From contig CM035167.1 of the NCBI GenBank assembly GCA_020205615.1, forward strand, positions 137,096,568-137,160,567: a DNA stretch of 64,000 nt, read 5' to 3'. Shown in pieces: positions 35,906-47,725 of the stretch. Numbering within the stretch: position 1 is the stretch's first letter; every line of letters starts with the position of its first letter. The notes below the pieces were generated by a model. The model saw nothing but the letters and a program-made list of their open reading frames with translations, did not search any database and had not been told where the DNA came from. Both the position numbers and the translations under genes were made by a program. This DNA comes from Panax quinquefolius. Lineage: Eukaryota; Streptophyta; Magnoliopsida; Apiales; Araliaceae.

Positions 35906-36870
35906 ACAGTCTTAGAAATAAGTCTCCTCTTAAGCTCTTGGAAACTTTTCTCGCATTCTTCGCTCCAAACGAATTTTGTATCCTTCCGAAGTTAGTTGAG
36001 TTAATGGAGTAGCGATTCGAGAAAACCCTTCCACGAATCTTCGATAATAACCGGCTAAGCCCAAAAGCTACGTCTTGATCCACCGACTTCGGTTGCTCTA
36101 ACTTTGTATTACTTCAATCTTGGCCGGATCAACGGATACTCCATGTTTCGACACCACGTGCCCAAGGAATGCTACTTCCTCAAGCGAACTCGCATTTCTT
36201 CAATTTGGCATATAGTTTGTTTTCACGAAGCCTTTGGAGTACCGAGCTTCAAATGGTGTTCATGATCTTCACGACTTTTGGAATATATAAGGATGTCATC
36301 AATAAAGACAACAACAAACCGATCCAAATATTCCTTGAATACTCGGTTCATCATATCCATGAAAGCAGCAGAGCATTAGTTAGTCCGAAAGACATGACTA
36401 AGAATTCATAATGCCCGCATCGAGTTCTAAAGCGGTCTTTGGAATATCCTCGGTTCTAATCTTGGTGATGATATCCGAGCGAAGATCGATTTTGAAAAGA
36501 ATTGTGCCCCTTGCAATGGTCAAACAAGTCATCAATACGAGGTAGAGGATACCTATTCTTGATGGTGACATGGTTCAATTCCGATAGTCAATACAAAGTC
36601 GCATACTCCCGTCTTTCTTCTTTACAAATAAAGCAGAGAGCACCCCAAGGAGATGTACTGGGGCCGAATGAAACCGATGTCCAACAATTCCTGTAGTTGG
36701 ACCTTTAACTCCCTGAAGTTCAATAGGAGCCATTCGATATGGGGTTTTAGAAATGGGCTTTGTACGGGTTCAAGATCAATAAAGAATTCAACTTCACGTT
36801 CGGGGTAGGCGGGAAGTTCTTTGAAATACGTCGGGAAAGTCAATAACAACAGGGAATATTATTCAAATTT
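35906..36870 (-). pseudogene. Element F: reverse transcriptase
   Basis: The minus strand shows the RT start near 36780 ([11 protein letters not shown]), fingers and palm pieces, and the catalytic box [13 protein letters not shown] at about 36270-36310 after [13 protein letters not shown]. The thumb region lies near 36000 (FSNRYSI, resembling GYYRRF...GFS). The DD pair is intact. Frameshifts interrupt the domain at least four times. Confidence 0.85.
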
Positions 36871-37270
36871 GGCGTGTCTTTATTCAAATCCATAACATGG
36901 GCTAAAAAGCTTGACATCCGCTTTTCAATAAGCGAATAGCTTTATGATTAGATATGACGTTGATTGATTTTAATGGTTTAGTTGCTTGAATTCGCATACA
37001 ACAAAGTTGGTTAGGAATATGAAAACTAACAACCTTACGAAAATAATCAATTTTGGCATGATGAGTAGTTAACCAATCAATCACTAAAATCACATCAAAA
37101 GCAAGTATCTTTAAAGAGATAAGGTCAGCGGTAAGGTAATGGTGCCAACTTGAATCAAACAAGATTTATAAGCAAAGTGGATGTGATGAAAGTTTCTCCT
37201 AACGGAGTTTCCACAGATAGGTCAAAGTCTAATTTCTCCGGAGTCAAGTTTAAACGTTGAGCACAAGCAG
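36871..37270 (-). pseudogene. Element F: protease C-terminal half and linker
   Basis: The minus-strand frame at 36902-37162 reads ISLKILAFDVILVIDWLTT, the retropepsin flap and C-terminal part, then the linker to RT. The DTG active site lies on the other side of element G, near 46240-46280. The protease gene is therefore physically split by that insertion. Confidence 0.85.
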
Positions 37271-37274
37271 GAGA
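37271..37274. repeat. Target-site duplication of element G (left)
   Basis: GAGA, repeated at 46226-46229. Joining the flanks restores gcacaagcaggagagataaa, identical to the reverse complement of element H's protease region near 62685-62710. Chromoviruses usually give 5 bp; one base may have been lost. Confidence 0.85.
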
Positions 37275-38640
37275 TGTAAGACCCCAAATTATTAATAAAT
37301 GAAATTTATTTTCCTCTATTTATTATTTTGAAATAGTAAGGGTTGATTTGATTAATGTGGATAGTTATGGGTAAAATACACAAATATTTCGAATAAGCAA
37401 GTGGTTATAAAATATTCATTATTGTCGGGGAATATTCGTTTGGTCGTGGAATATTAGATGTCTTTGTCGGGGAATATTAAATGACGACGGTATGATCTTC
37501 TTTGGCCCCATAACGAAAAAAAGCGATTGGATGAAGAAAATGACAAATATAAGTTGTTTATAAATACTTGGCGTAGTTATTACAGATTAATCTTTGTTAG
37601 AATACACGGTGGTTAAAACACACTAATATCGCGTTGTTGAACAAAGTAGCTGCGGTATTGCACCAATTATTGATTCTTACGTGAAAGAAGACACTACTCA
37701 ATAATTGTTACGGTAATTCTTTATTCAATTATTTTTTTTTATTGATTTAATAGTTCTTTGCGTTGATATTTTATATTATTGTTGTTTTAATAAATTGTCA
37801 TTACACAGTATTTTCCATTATCGGAGCAATAATTCATATTATCTGAATAATATTATTAGAAAACATTATTGGAAATGTCTAGAAAGTTACATCTAAGGAG
37901 AGGTTTGGTCACCTAATTGCGGCGCAAGAAGGAGAGATCCTTATTGGAAGCCCCTCTTCTTGGGAGCGGTCGGTTGCAAGATCTTTGTGATTCTGTAATA
38001 TTATTTATGAATAATTAATTATTGATTTATATGATGAGGACAAATATTGATTTTATGTGGATATAGATGGAGAAAATTTTTAATGTGACAATTGTTGAAA
38101 ATTAATATTTTATCTTTTTCTGATAAAATAATTCATTTAAATATATTATTTTAATAATATATTAACGGTGATATTTTTACAATGAATGTGGGATATATGA
38201 GTATATGAGGAGGAAGAGTATTTTGTTGCATTAAATGATTAACACATGTTTTGTGTGTCGGTGGACCCCATTTCTTGGTTGAAATTTGATTATATACTGT
38301 AAAATCGCCTTCCGTTTGAGGATTTCGGTCAATTTTTTTTGGAATTTGGAAAAACTTTCTTACGTAAAGTTGTAGAGAATTGAATTTCCTATAAAAAAGT
38401 CGCGAGATCGAATTTTACGATAAAAGAGCTATTTATTGTGAATTATTGAAGTTAGAAGTTCGAAATAATTGATTTTGGAAGTTTAAAATATTTTAATTAC
38501 AAAACATTTTTTTCCATTTTTGAAACTCATTTAACATGTGTTAGGGTGGCTGAGTTCAGATTTTTGGATGCGTAGGAAGTTGTAGAAAAATTATAATATT
38601 AATTTATTAAATTTTCTACTTTTGGTGTCTAAGCAATTTC

Positions 38641-38648
38641 TATAAATA
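38641..38648 (+). promoter_or_regulatory. TATA box of element G 5' LTR
   Basis: TATAAATA followed by gggtgcttaggttag. The matching box in the 3' LTR is at 44785-44792. Transcription is expected to start about 30 bp downstream. Confidence 0.7.
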
Positions 38649-39352
38649 GGGTGCTTAGGTTAGAATTGAAAATCACATGCGAAGCTGAAGTTTTCTCTCT
38701 ATATTATCGGCGTATTCTTGTGAGTATTTTGAGTATACTTTGAGTATTGCTATACGGTGCAAGTTCAAGTCATGCTTTATATCAGGTGTTTCAATTTAGA
38801 AATCTTGTCTTTCGAGGTAAGGGATGTTATTTTATTAGAAAATGATATTATTTCTTCAATATCATTATGCCAAAATATTGGTTGGAAATTTTTATCAAAT
38901 TTGGAACTTTTTATGTCGGGGGTTCTTATTCATGAGTTCTTATTCACGAGTTCTTATTCATGAGTTCTTATTCACGAGTTCTTATTCATGAGTTACTATT
39001 ATTCTTATTCAGAGTCTTATTCATGAAGTGTGAAGATGTTTTTTTGTGAAATTTCTATCTTTTGGTGTCGGATCTCTTATTCACGATTACTCTGACTATT
39101 CACGAATCTGACAGACTATTCATAGAAAAATAAAATTTCTTCTTTTTGTCAAAATATCTATTCGGATACTAGCTTTGATTGTATCCATGTTTTGATCATT
39201 CATGAATTTTACTTCAAATATGATTATTTATGAAGTATTTTGAACTTCGGATTGTTTTAAAAGTACGAATCCATAATACTTGTTCTTTTGTTTCTTTGGA
39301 TTCGTTTTCTTTAAAATATTTTTCATCATCCTCGATCCTAAATGATGATATT

Positions 39353-39550
39353 ATTGAATATCTTTGGCTTTTGTAGTGCGAAAGAAGGTTGATTTTCTTA
39401 TGAATATCTTTGGCCCGTAGTGCAAAGATGAACAAGTGTTGAGATGAACACGATAGGGTGATGAATATCTTTGGCCTTTAGTGCAAAGATGAGCAGTGTT
39501 GAGATGAACATGACCAGGGTGATGAATATCTTTGGCACGTAGTGCAAAGA
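39353..39550 (+). repeat. Array of four hairpin-forming units in element G leader
   Basis: Four units of gaatatctttggcccgtagtgcaaagatgaa type are spaced 47-61 bp. In each, ATCTTTG can pair with CAAAGAT around a 10-base loop; the first unit is diverged. The same array occurs in every chromovirus LTR of the window. Confidence 0.85.
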
Positions 39551-40100
39551 TGAATATTTGATTCGAGATGAATATTGATTGATGTTACAGGATAAAATAT
39601 TGATGATGAACTTTTAAATTCATAGATTATAGTAGATTTCATTCTCTACGTAACTCTTCTAATGAATTATTATTTTCATTGCGAATATTGATTTAAAACT
39701 TGTTGTCTATTGTATTCTATTAGATTTTTCCTCATTGAAGACTAACGATAATTTGTTGTACATTATCTTAGTCATAACATTCTTTCTTGGGCTAGTTGAG
39801 CTCACCCTTTTCCTTGTTGTTCCATTTTTCTTCTCGGGAAGCGAGATTATAGCGAGAACTAGTCGGGGTATGGAATGAAGGTTAGAGAGAGTTGTTTAGT
39901 AGTCCTCACCATTTTGTAAAATAATGTATCAATAATTATGATGGGGATTTATTTGCGTGTGGATATTGTGCAGATGGCAATATCGTATTTAAACTCACGA
40001 TTTATATGTTGTAATAATAAAGTTGTAGTTATTTACGTACCATGTATTTGGCGACTCGAGAATGGGTTGGATGGAATGGACCTATTTTGGGGGCGTCGCG

Positions 40101-40400
40101 GTTGGTATCGAGCCATAAGTAAAGAGCCCCGAGCCTCTCGGTTGGTGACTTCTGTTGATGGGGGGACTGAAGCCGGACTCTCCGTGGGGGCCTGCTTATG
40201 TATCGATGTGAGGTCTTGACACAAGTTGGTGTCAGAGTCACGATTGGTATTAGAGCGGAGATAAGTAAAGAGCCCCGAATGGTGAACTGTTTATGGGGGA
40301 TAGGAGGGAGCGCTTGGTTTCTTGATGGCAAAGTACCAAGGTCTTTGTGGTTGAAGCACCGTGAGGGTCAGATTGTATCGAGCTTAGGGATATGATTTCT
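40101..40400 (+). other. Element G leader with several primer-site-like copies
   Basis: The primer site gttggtatcgagcc directly follows the LTR. Similar sequences recur at about 40222 (gttggtgtcagagtc), 40241 (gattggtattagagc) and 40373 (gattgtatcgagctta). The block ataagtaaagagccccga occurs twice, after the first and third copies. Elements F and H lack this 290-bp stretch and pass straight from the first copy to ttaggatatgatc. Confidence 0.75.
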
Positions 40401-40522
40401 GGCGGAGATTGGGGAATAGAACTAGAGGGGAGAGACGAGTAAATCCTTCGCTAGTGTGTCCTACCTAAGCTTATTTGTTAGTTTGTTAGTATATAGGGAT
40501 ATTATGTGATATATTGATTTCC

Positions 40523-41480
40523 TTAATTAACCCTTGTTTTATGGCAAGATTTGAGAATGTCATTGAGAATATTAATGATTGGAGTAAATGAGACCGTGGA
40601 GATGCTGTCTTTACCAACGAGGAGAGCGCAACAGTCGTGACAATGTACCTCCTGTGAACAACACCATTGAGCGGATGATGAGCGAGGGATGTTTAGAAGC
40701 TTTTTGCGATTCATGCAAAATCGGACGAGGAGACTCGTGTTCAAAATACTGAGGAGGAAATGATAGCAATTCACGGGTGGTCTCAGCCCAAGCAGATTCA
40801 AAGAGTTGGGACCACGAGTGCGGGGAAAGCGGATCCGATTAAAGGCGGAGGCGTGGGTCAAACAAATTACTAAGATATTCGATGTCTTGGGATGCACGGA
40901 GGAACGAAAGTTCCATTCGCTACTTTTATGTTCCGTGGCGTGGCGATATCTTGGTGGGAATCGTGAAGCGTACCCATCCATTTTCGGCATGTCGTGGGAG
41001 ACGTTTGAAGAAGCAGTTCAATGACAAGTACTTCCACGAAAGTATTCGTCGTATGAAGGAAGTGGAGTTTATTAGGCTGGAAGCGAATAAATGATGGCGG
41101 TGTCCCGAAGACAAGGCGAAGTTAGCGGAGTTATCTAGGTTTGCACCTCATTTGGTGGAGAATGAGGAGCGTATTATACGCGGATGTTTCTTAGAGGTTT
41201 GAAACTGGCGATACGTCAAGATCTCATTTCTCATAAATTTTCTCTTTATTCGAGATGTTGTCAGCGGGCTCGGTTGTTAGAAGCGAGATAACGAGTAATG
41301 CGTTCAACCGAGGGACCATAACGAGGATCATCTAGAAGATAGCGATCATCGAATAACGATAACCGGCGGAGAAAGAAGAATACGGACAAAGCGGTAACCA
41401 CTACGGTGGTAATCGTAGCCATGAAAATAGAAGAAGCGAGTGGGAGGAGATTTTAAAAGAGGAGATTCAACAACGACCAT
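40523..41480 (+). pseudogene. Element G: decayed gag
   Basis: It aligns with element H gag in broken frames: tggatgcacggaggaa near 40890, ESIRRMKEVEFIRLEANK at about 41040-41094, and equivalents of ELSRFAPHLVENEER and FLRGLK near 41130-41210. Indels occur every 50-100 bp. Confidence 0.85.
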
Positions 41481-41760
41481 TTGAAGGCGTCAGCACGTAG
41501 TAACTAGTTCAAGGAGGAGAAAGACCACCGTCAGTATGTTACAAATGCGGGAAGAGGACATATCACCCAAATTTGCCCACAGCAGTTTAAGGTATGCTAT
41601 AATTGTGGAAAGAAGGACATATCGCTCGAGATTATAAGATATCGAAACCAGATCCCAAGAATGGTGACTCAAAAGGATGTCGAGAGAAAAGTCAAAGTCA
41701 ACGATTCACGGAAGAGGCGTTTGTCGTGGCCGATCAAAATCGAGGAACGAACGAAGTTAC
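41481..41760 (+). pseudogene. Element G: gag zinc-knuckle region
   Basis: CYKCGKRTYHPNLP-like and CYNCGKKD-like segments at about 41540-41640 are tandem CCHC knuckles. Both have lost bases relative to a full CX2CX4HX4C motif. Confidence 0.7.
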
Positions 41761-42240
41761 GCAGGTTAGTTAATTATAAATTCTTGCGAAGTGTATACCT
41801 TACTAGATCTGGGTTCTACCCATTCTTTTATCTCTCTTGCTTGCGCTCAACGTTTGAACTTGACTACGGAGAAATTAGACTTTGACCTATTTATGGAGAC
41901 TCCGTTAGGAGAAACTTTCATTACATCCGTTGTTTAAAAATCTTGTTTGATCCAAGTTGGCACCATCACATTACCTGTTGACCTTATTTATTTAAAGATA
42001 CTTGCTTTTGATGTGATTTTAGGGATTGATTGGTTAACTACTCATCATGCCAAATTGATTGCTTTTGTAAGGTTGTTAGTTTTCATATTCCTAAGCAACT
42101 TTGTTATTGAATTCAAGCAATCAAACTATTGTAGTCAAACATTTTCATATCAAGCCATGAAGTCATTCGTTTATTACGGATGTTAAGTTTTCTTAGTCCA
42201 TGTTATGGATTTGAATAAAGACACGTCGATTTGAATAATA
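41761..42240 (+). pseudogene. Element G: protease remnant
   Basis: The frame near 41780-41850 matches CEVYTLLDTGATHSFIS with the DTG altered (actagatctggg). At 41947-42060 it reads IQVGTITLPVDLIYL and VILGIDWLTTHHA. The linker to RT follows to about 42240. Confidence 0.8.
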
Positions 42241-43410
42241 TTCTGTTGTTATTGATTTTTCACGACGTATTTCTGAAGAATTTCTGGCTTACTCCCAAAG
42301 ATCGATATTAAATTTTGTATCGACTTTGAACCCGATGTACAAAACTCATTTCTAAAATCTCATATCGAATGGCTCTATTGAACTTCAGGAGTTAAAATTC
42401 AACTATAGAATTTGGTACTGAGCCTTTATCCGGTGACTTCCTTTGTGGAATACACAGAAGCTAGACTCTCCGTAGGGGACACCATATTAGATGCGATAAT
42501 AAAATGATAGGTGTCATTGTAACGTGCTATCCCAAGGTTGGGATATGAGTCACGGTTGAGAACAACCTAAGTCGGAGAATCGAAATCGTAGCTTTCAGGC
42601 TTAGTTGGTTATTATCGGAGATTCGTTGAAGGATATTCTCGAATCGCTATTCCATTATTTGCAATTGACTTCGTAGAGATACAAAATTCGAATGGAGCAA
42701 GGAATGTGGGAAGAGCTTGAAGAACTCAAGAGGAGACTCATTTCGGCACATGTTTCGACCATGCCATCTTGGAAAAGCGAGCGTGGTAGGCGGCGTGTTG
42801 AGTAGAAGATCATTATAAGCACGAGTACGATATTATCAAAGACTCATTTCGTATAATTTACAAATAATAGAGATGGAGATGAAAACTCTAAATTTTGCGT
42901 GATGATATACGAGTATAATCGACTTTAATCGATAAAGTTAAAGTTGTTCAAGCTACACATCGGAGTGATGAATTTGAAGAAGGAGGTGCAAGAAGTTGTT
43001 ATTTCAAAAGCGAGAATCGGTGAGGTGAGAAAGCTCAAACCTTCGATTTATTAATCCATTTATCGAATAGGGCGTGGCCTATAGACTCGTTTTACCGCCA
43101 AGTATGACCAGCGTGTTCATACGCGTTTTTCACGTATCGATGTTACGTAAATATGTGGACGACCGAACCACGTCATTGAGTTAGAAACCGGACGAGATAG
43201 CGAAGACTTAACGTCACGAGGAGGTACTGTCAAGATCTTGGATAGGAAAGAACATGTCCTATGTCTCGGGGTTATACCACAAGTTAAAGTTTTGTGGAGA
43301 AACCATGCTATTGAGGAAATGACACGGGAGTTGGGAAGCGGAAATGAAAGCGAGGTATTCTCATCTTTTTGAAACACAGTGACGTCACGTCAATTTCGAG
43401 GACGAAATTT
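42241..43410 (+). pseudogene. Element G: rearranged pol fragments
   Basis: RT start (42240-42410) is interrupted at 42412 by about 150 bp resembling the element's own leader (ttggtactgagcc, then gactctccgta). The RT thumb region follows at 42590-42740, then the end of RNase H near 42790-42830. The integrase C-terminal region and chromodomain-like tail come last (ILDRKEHVL and VLWRNHAIEEMTREL at 43220-43340). The catalytic boxes of RT and integrase are absent. Confidence 0.75.
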
Positions 43411-43425
43411 CATAAGGAGGGAGGT

Positions 43426-46225
43426 TGTAAGACCCCAAATTATTAATAAATGAAATTTATTTTCCTCTATTTATTATTTTGAAATAGTAAGGGTTGATTT
43501 GATTAATGTGGATAGTTATGGGTAAAATACGCAAATATTTTGAATAAATGAAGTGGTTATAAAATATTCATTATTGTCGGGGAATATTCGTTTGGTCGTG
43601 GAATATTAAATCTTTATGGGAGAATATTAAATGCTGACAGTACTTGATCTTTTGTTGGCCCCATATGAAAGCGATTGGATGAAGAAAATGACAAATATAA
43701 GTTGTTTATAAATAAGCGGCGTAGTTATTTACAATTAATCTTGTTGGAATACACGGTGGTTAAAACACACTAATACGCGTTGTTGAGCAGGTATTTGCAG
43801 TATTGCACCAATTATTGATTCTTACGTGAAGACACTACTCAATAATTATTACGATAATTCTTATTCGGTATTTTATTTTATTGATTTAATAATTCTTTGC
43901 GTTGATATTTTATATTCTTGTTGTTTTAATAAATTGTCATTACAAGTATTTTCCATTATCGAGCAATAATTCATATTATCCGAATAATATTATTAGAAAA
44001 CATTATTGGCAATGTCTAGAAAGTTACATCGAGGAGAGGTTTGGTCACCTAATTGCGCCAGGTAAGGAGAGATCCTTATTGGAAGCCCCCTCTTTCACAG
44101 GAGCGGCACGGTTGCAAGATCTTTGTGATTCGTAATATTATTTGTGAATAATTAATTATTGATTTATATGATGAGGACAAATATTGATTTTATGTGGATA
44201 TAGATGGAGAAAATTTTTAATGTGACAATTGTTGAAAATTAATATTTTATCTTTTACGATAAAATAATTCATTTAAATATATTATTTTAATAATATATTA
44301 ACTTGGTGATATTTTTACAATGAATGTGGGATATATGAGTATATGAGGAGGAAGAGTATTTTTGTTGCATTAAATGATTAACACATGTTTTTTGTGTGTC
44401 GGTGGACCCCATTTCTTGGATCGAAATTTGATTATAGCTTTTGTAAAATCGCTTGGTTTGAGGATTTCGGTCAATTTTTGTTTGGAATTTGGAAAAACTT
44501 TCTTCTGTAAAGTTGTAGAGAATTGAATTTCCTATAAAAATTCATGAGATTCGAATTTTCTGATAAAAGAGCTATTTATTGTGAATTATTGAAGTTAGAA
44601 GTTAGAAATAATTGATTTTGGAAGTTTAAAATATTTTAATTACAAAACGTTTTTTTCCATTTTTGAAACTCATTTTAACATGTGTTAGGGTGGCTGAGTT
44701 CAGATTTTTGGATGCGTAGGAAGTTGTAGAAAAATTATAATATTAATTTATTAAATTTTCTACTTTTGGTGTTCTAGCAATTTCTATAAATAGGGTGCTT
44801 AGGTTAGAATTGAAAATTACACGTAAAGCTCAAGTTTTCTCTCTATATTATCGGCGTATTCTTGTGAGTATTTTGAGTATACTTTGAGTATTGCTATACG
44901 GTGCAAGTTCAAGTCATAGCCTATATCAGGTGTTTCAACTAAAATCTTGTCTTTCGAGGTAAGGGATGTTATTTTATTCGAAAATGATATTATTTCTTCA
45001 ATATCATTATGCCAAAATATTGGTTGAAAATTTTTATCAAATTTGGAACTTTTTTATGTCGAGTTACTTATTCATGAGTTATTATTCAGTTCTTATTCAC
45101 GAGTTACTATTCACGAGTACTATTTAAGATACTTATTCAGAGTACTATTGAAGATGTGAGATGATTTTTTGTGAAATTTCTATCTTTTGGTGTCGGATCT
45201 ACTATTCACGTATCACGGCACTATTCATGCATATTCACGAATCAGACTATTCATAGAAAAATAAAATTTCTTCTTTTGTCCAAAATATCTATTCCGGATA
45301 CTAGCTTTGATTGTATCCATGTTTTGATCATTCATGAATTTTACTTGAGATGATTATTTATGAAGTATTTTGAACTCGGATTGTTTAAAGTACGAATCCA
45401 TAATACTTGTTCTTTTGTTTCACTGGATTCGTTTTCTTTAAAATATTTTTCATCATCCTCAGTCCTAAATGATGATGTTACTGAATATCTTTGGCCTGTA
45501 GTGCAAAGAAGGTTGATTTTCTTATGAATATCTTTGGCCCGTAGTGCAAAGATGAACAAGTGTTGAGATGAACATGACCGACTGATGAATATCTTTGGCC
45601 TTTAGTGCAAAGATGAGCAGTGTTGAGATGAACATGTGGGTGATGAATATCTTTGGCTTTGTAGTGCAAAGATGAATATTTGATTTGAGATGAATATTGA
45701 TTGATGTTACTGAGGATAAAATATTGATGATGGATATTAAATTCATAGATTATAGTAGATTTCATTCTCTACGTAACTCTTCTATGAATTATTATTTCCG
45801 CTGCGAATATTGATCTGAAACTTGTTGTCTATTGTATTCTATCAGATTTTTCCCTGTTGAAGACTAACGATAATTTGTTGTACATTATCTTAGTCATAAC
45901 ATTCTTTACTGGGCTAGTTGAGCTCACCCTTTTCCTTGTTGTTCCATTTTTCTTCTCAGGAAGCGAGATTATAGCAGGAACTAGTCGGGGTATGGAATGA
46001 AGGTTCTAGAGAGAGTTGTTTAGTAGTCCTCACCATTTTTGTAAAATAATGTATCAATAATTATGATGGGGATTTATTTGCGTGTGGATATTATGCAGAT
46101 GGCAATATCGTATTTAAACTCACGATTTTATATGTTGTAATAATAAAGTTGTAGTTATTTACGTACCATGTATTTGGCGACTCAGAATGGGTTGGATGGA
46201 ATGGACCTATTTTGGGGGCGCCACA
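43426..46225 (+). repeat. Element G: 3' LTR
   Basis: It starts TGTAAGACCCC after the polypurine tract and ends gggggcgccaca, 2800 bp. It is collinear with the 5' LTR along its whole length, differing mainly by short indels in the repeat arrays (45055-45250, 45480-45680). TATA box at 44785-44792. Confidence 0.92.
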
Positions 46226-46229
46226 GAGA
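46226..46229. repeat. Target-site duplication of element G (right)
   Basis: GAGA, partner of 37271-37274. Confidence 0.8.
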
Positions 46230-46600
46230 GATAAATGAATGGGTAGCAGAATTACCAGTATCAAGTAAGGTATAAACTTCGCAAGAATTTATAAATAGCT
46301 TACCGTGATCACCTCGTTTGGGTTCCTCGCATTATGACCGATCTGACAAGCGCTCTTCTTCGGAATCGTTGACTTTGACTTTTCGGGGGATGTCTTTTGA
46401 GTCACCGTCCTCATTGAACTAGGTTTATTCTTTGTCTGATCTCGAAAGCGATATATGTACTTCCTTTCCACAATTATAGCATACCTTGAATTGTTAGGCG
46501 CTTGGACTGATATGTCCCTCTTTTCGCATTTGTAACATATAATGACCGGTGGTCGTTCTCCTCCTTAGAACCGATGGGCTGCGCAGTAATCGTCGTCTTC
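46226..46600 (-). pseudogene. Element F: protease start and gag zinc knuckles
   Basis: Read on the minus strand, 46290-46226 encodes the retropepsin DTG region up to the THSFIS segment, where element G cuts in. At about 46560-46440 are decayed CCHC knuckles (CYK/CYN type). Confidence 0.75.
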
Positions 46601-47640
46601 ACGTATGGTCGTTGTTAAATCTCCTCTTTTAAAATCTCCTCTCGACTCGCTTCTTTATTTTCATGGCCATGATTACCACCGAGTGGTTACCATTTTTGTC
46701 CGTCTGTTTTCTTTCTCATTTGGTTATCATTATTACATTGTTGATCGCTATCTCTGCGTACGATCCTCGGTTATGGTCCTCGGGTTGACCGTATTTCGTT
46801 ATCTCGCCTAATAATTGAGCCACATTTTACAACATCTCGAATAGAGAGAAAATTTATGAGAAATGAGATATTGACGTATCTTAGGGTTTCAAACCTCTAA
46901 GAAACATCCGCGTCATCGTTCCTCATTCTCCACCAAATGAGGTGCAAAACTGGATAACTCTGCAAACTTTGCCTCGCATCGAGAGACCGTCGTGTTGTTT
47001 TGCTTTCAAATCGATGAACTCCACTTCCTTCGTATGATGAACACTTTCGGAAAGTATTTGTCATTAAATAGTTTCGAAATGTTTCCCAAGACATCTTTGA
47101 GTGTGGTTTGGATGGGTACGCTTCACGACTCCCACCAAGAGATGCGCTTCGCCACGGAACATAAAGGTGGCGAATGGAACCTTCGTTTCTCCGTGCATCC
47201 CAAGACATCGAATATCTTGGTAATTTACTTGACCCATGTTTTCGCCATGTTCGGATCGGCTTTCCTTAAATTCGGTGGTCCCAACTCTTTGAAGGCTGCC
47301 ACTTGTGACAACCCGTGAATTGTTATCATTTCCTCCTGTATTTTGAACACGAGTCTCCCCTAAATGCGATTTTGCATGAAGCGCAAAAAGCTTCTAAACA
47401 TCCCCTCGTTCATCATCGCCAGTGGTGTTGTTCACGGGAGGAACATTGCCCGACTATTGCACGTTTCTCCTCGTTGGTGAGTACTGAGCGTCTACACGGT
47501 CTCATTTCCATTATTAATATTCTCGATCGACATTCTTAAATCATCGTCATAAAACAAGGGTTAATTAAGGAAATCAATATATCACATAATATCCTTATAT
47601 CTTGACCAACTAAAAAAATAAGCTTAGGTAGGACACACTA
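46601..47640 (-). pseudogene. Element F: gag
   Basis: The minus-strand frame at 46897-47208 contains MSWDARRNE and KMSWETFRNYL. The matching region in other frames gives the FNDKYFP, EFI and LSRF parts known from element H. Frameshifts prevent a full product. Confidence 0.8.
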
Positions 47641-47707
47641 GCGAAGGATTTACTCGTCTCTCCCTCCTAGTTCTACATTCCCGATCTCCGCCGAGAGATC
47701 ATATCCC

Positions 47708-47725
47708 TAAGCTCGATACCAACCG
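47708..47725 (-). other. Primer-binding site of element F
   Basis: taagctcgataccaaccg is the reverse complement of cggttggtatcgagctta and lies against the 5' LTR. Initiator-Met tRNA type, as in element H. Confidence 0.75.

Larger units (their letters stand above)
37275..40100 (+). repeat. Element G: 5' LTR
   Basis: It starts TGTAAGACCCC and ends near gggggcgtcgcg, 2826 bp. The TATA box is at 38641-38648. A ttattcaygag array is at 38925-39125 and four hairpin units are at 39353-39550. Confidence 0.92.
37275..46225 (+). mobile_element. Element G: full-length but defective chromovirus nested in F
   Basis: It has two LTRs of about 2.8 kb, a primer site, decayed gag and protease, pol fragments and a polypurine tract. 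It is inserted in opposite orientation into element F's protease. Only 3.3 kb of internal DNA remain, against about 4.7 kb or more in F without G. The RT core and integrase core are missing. Because the LTRs are still alike along their whole length and the target duplication is preserved, it probably transposed in this deleted form, helped by proteins of an intact relative. Confidence 0.9.

Noticed and set aside
39353..39550. Regularly spaced repeats resembling a CRISPR array
   Set aside because: Spacers are related to each other, the units occur in all sister LTRs, and the genome is a plant's.
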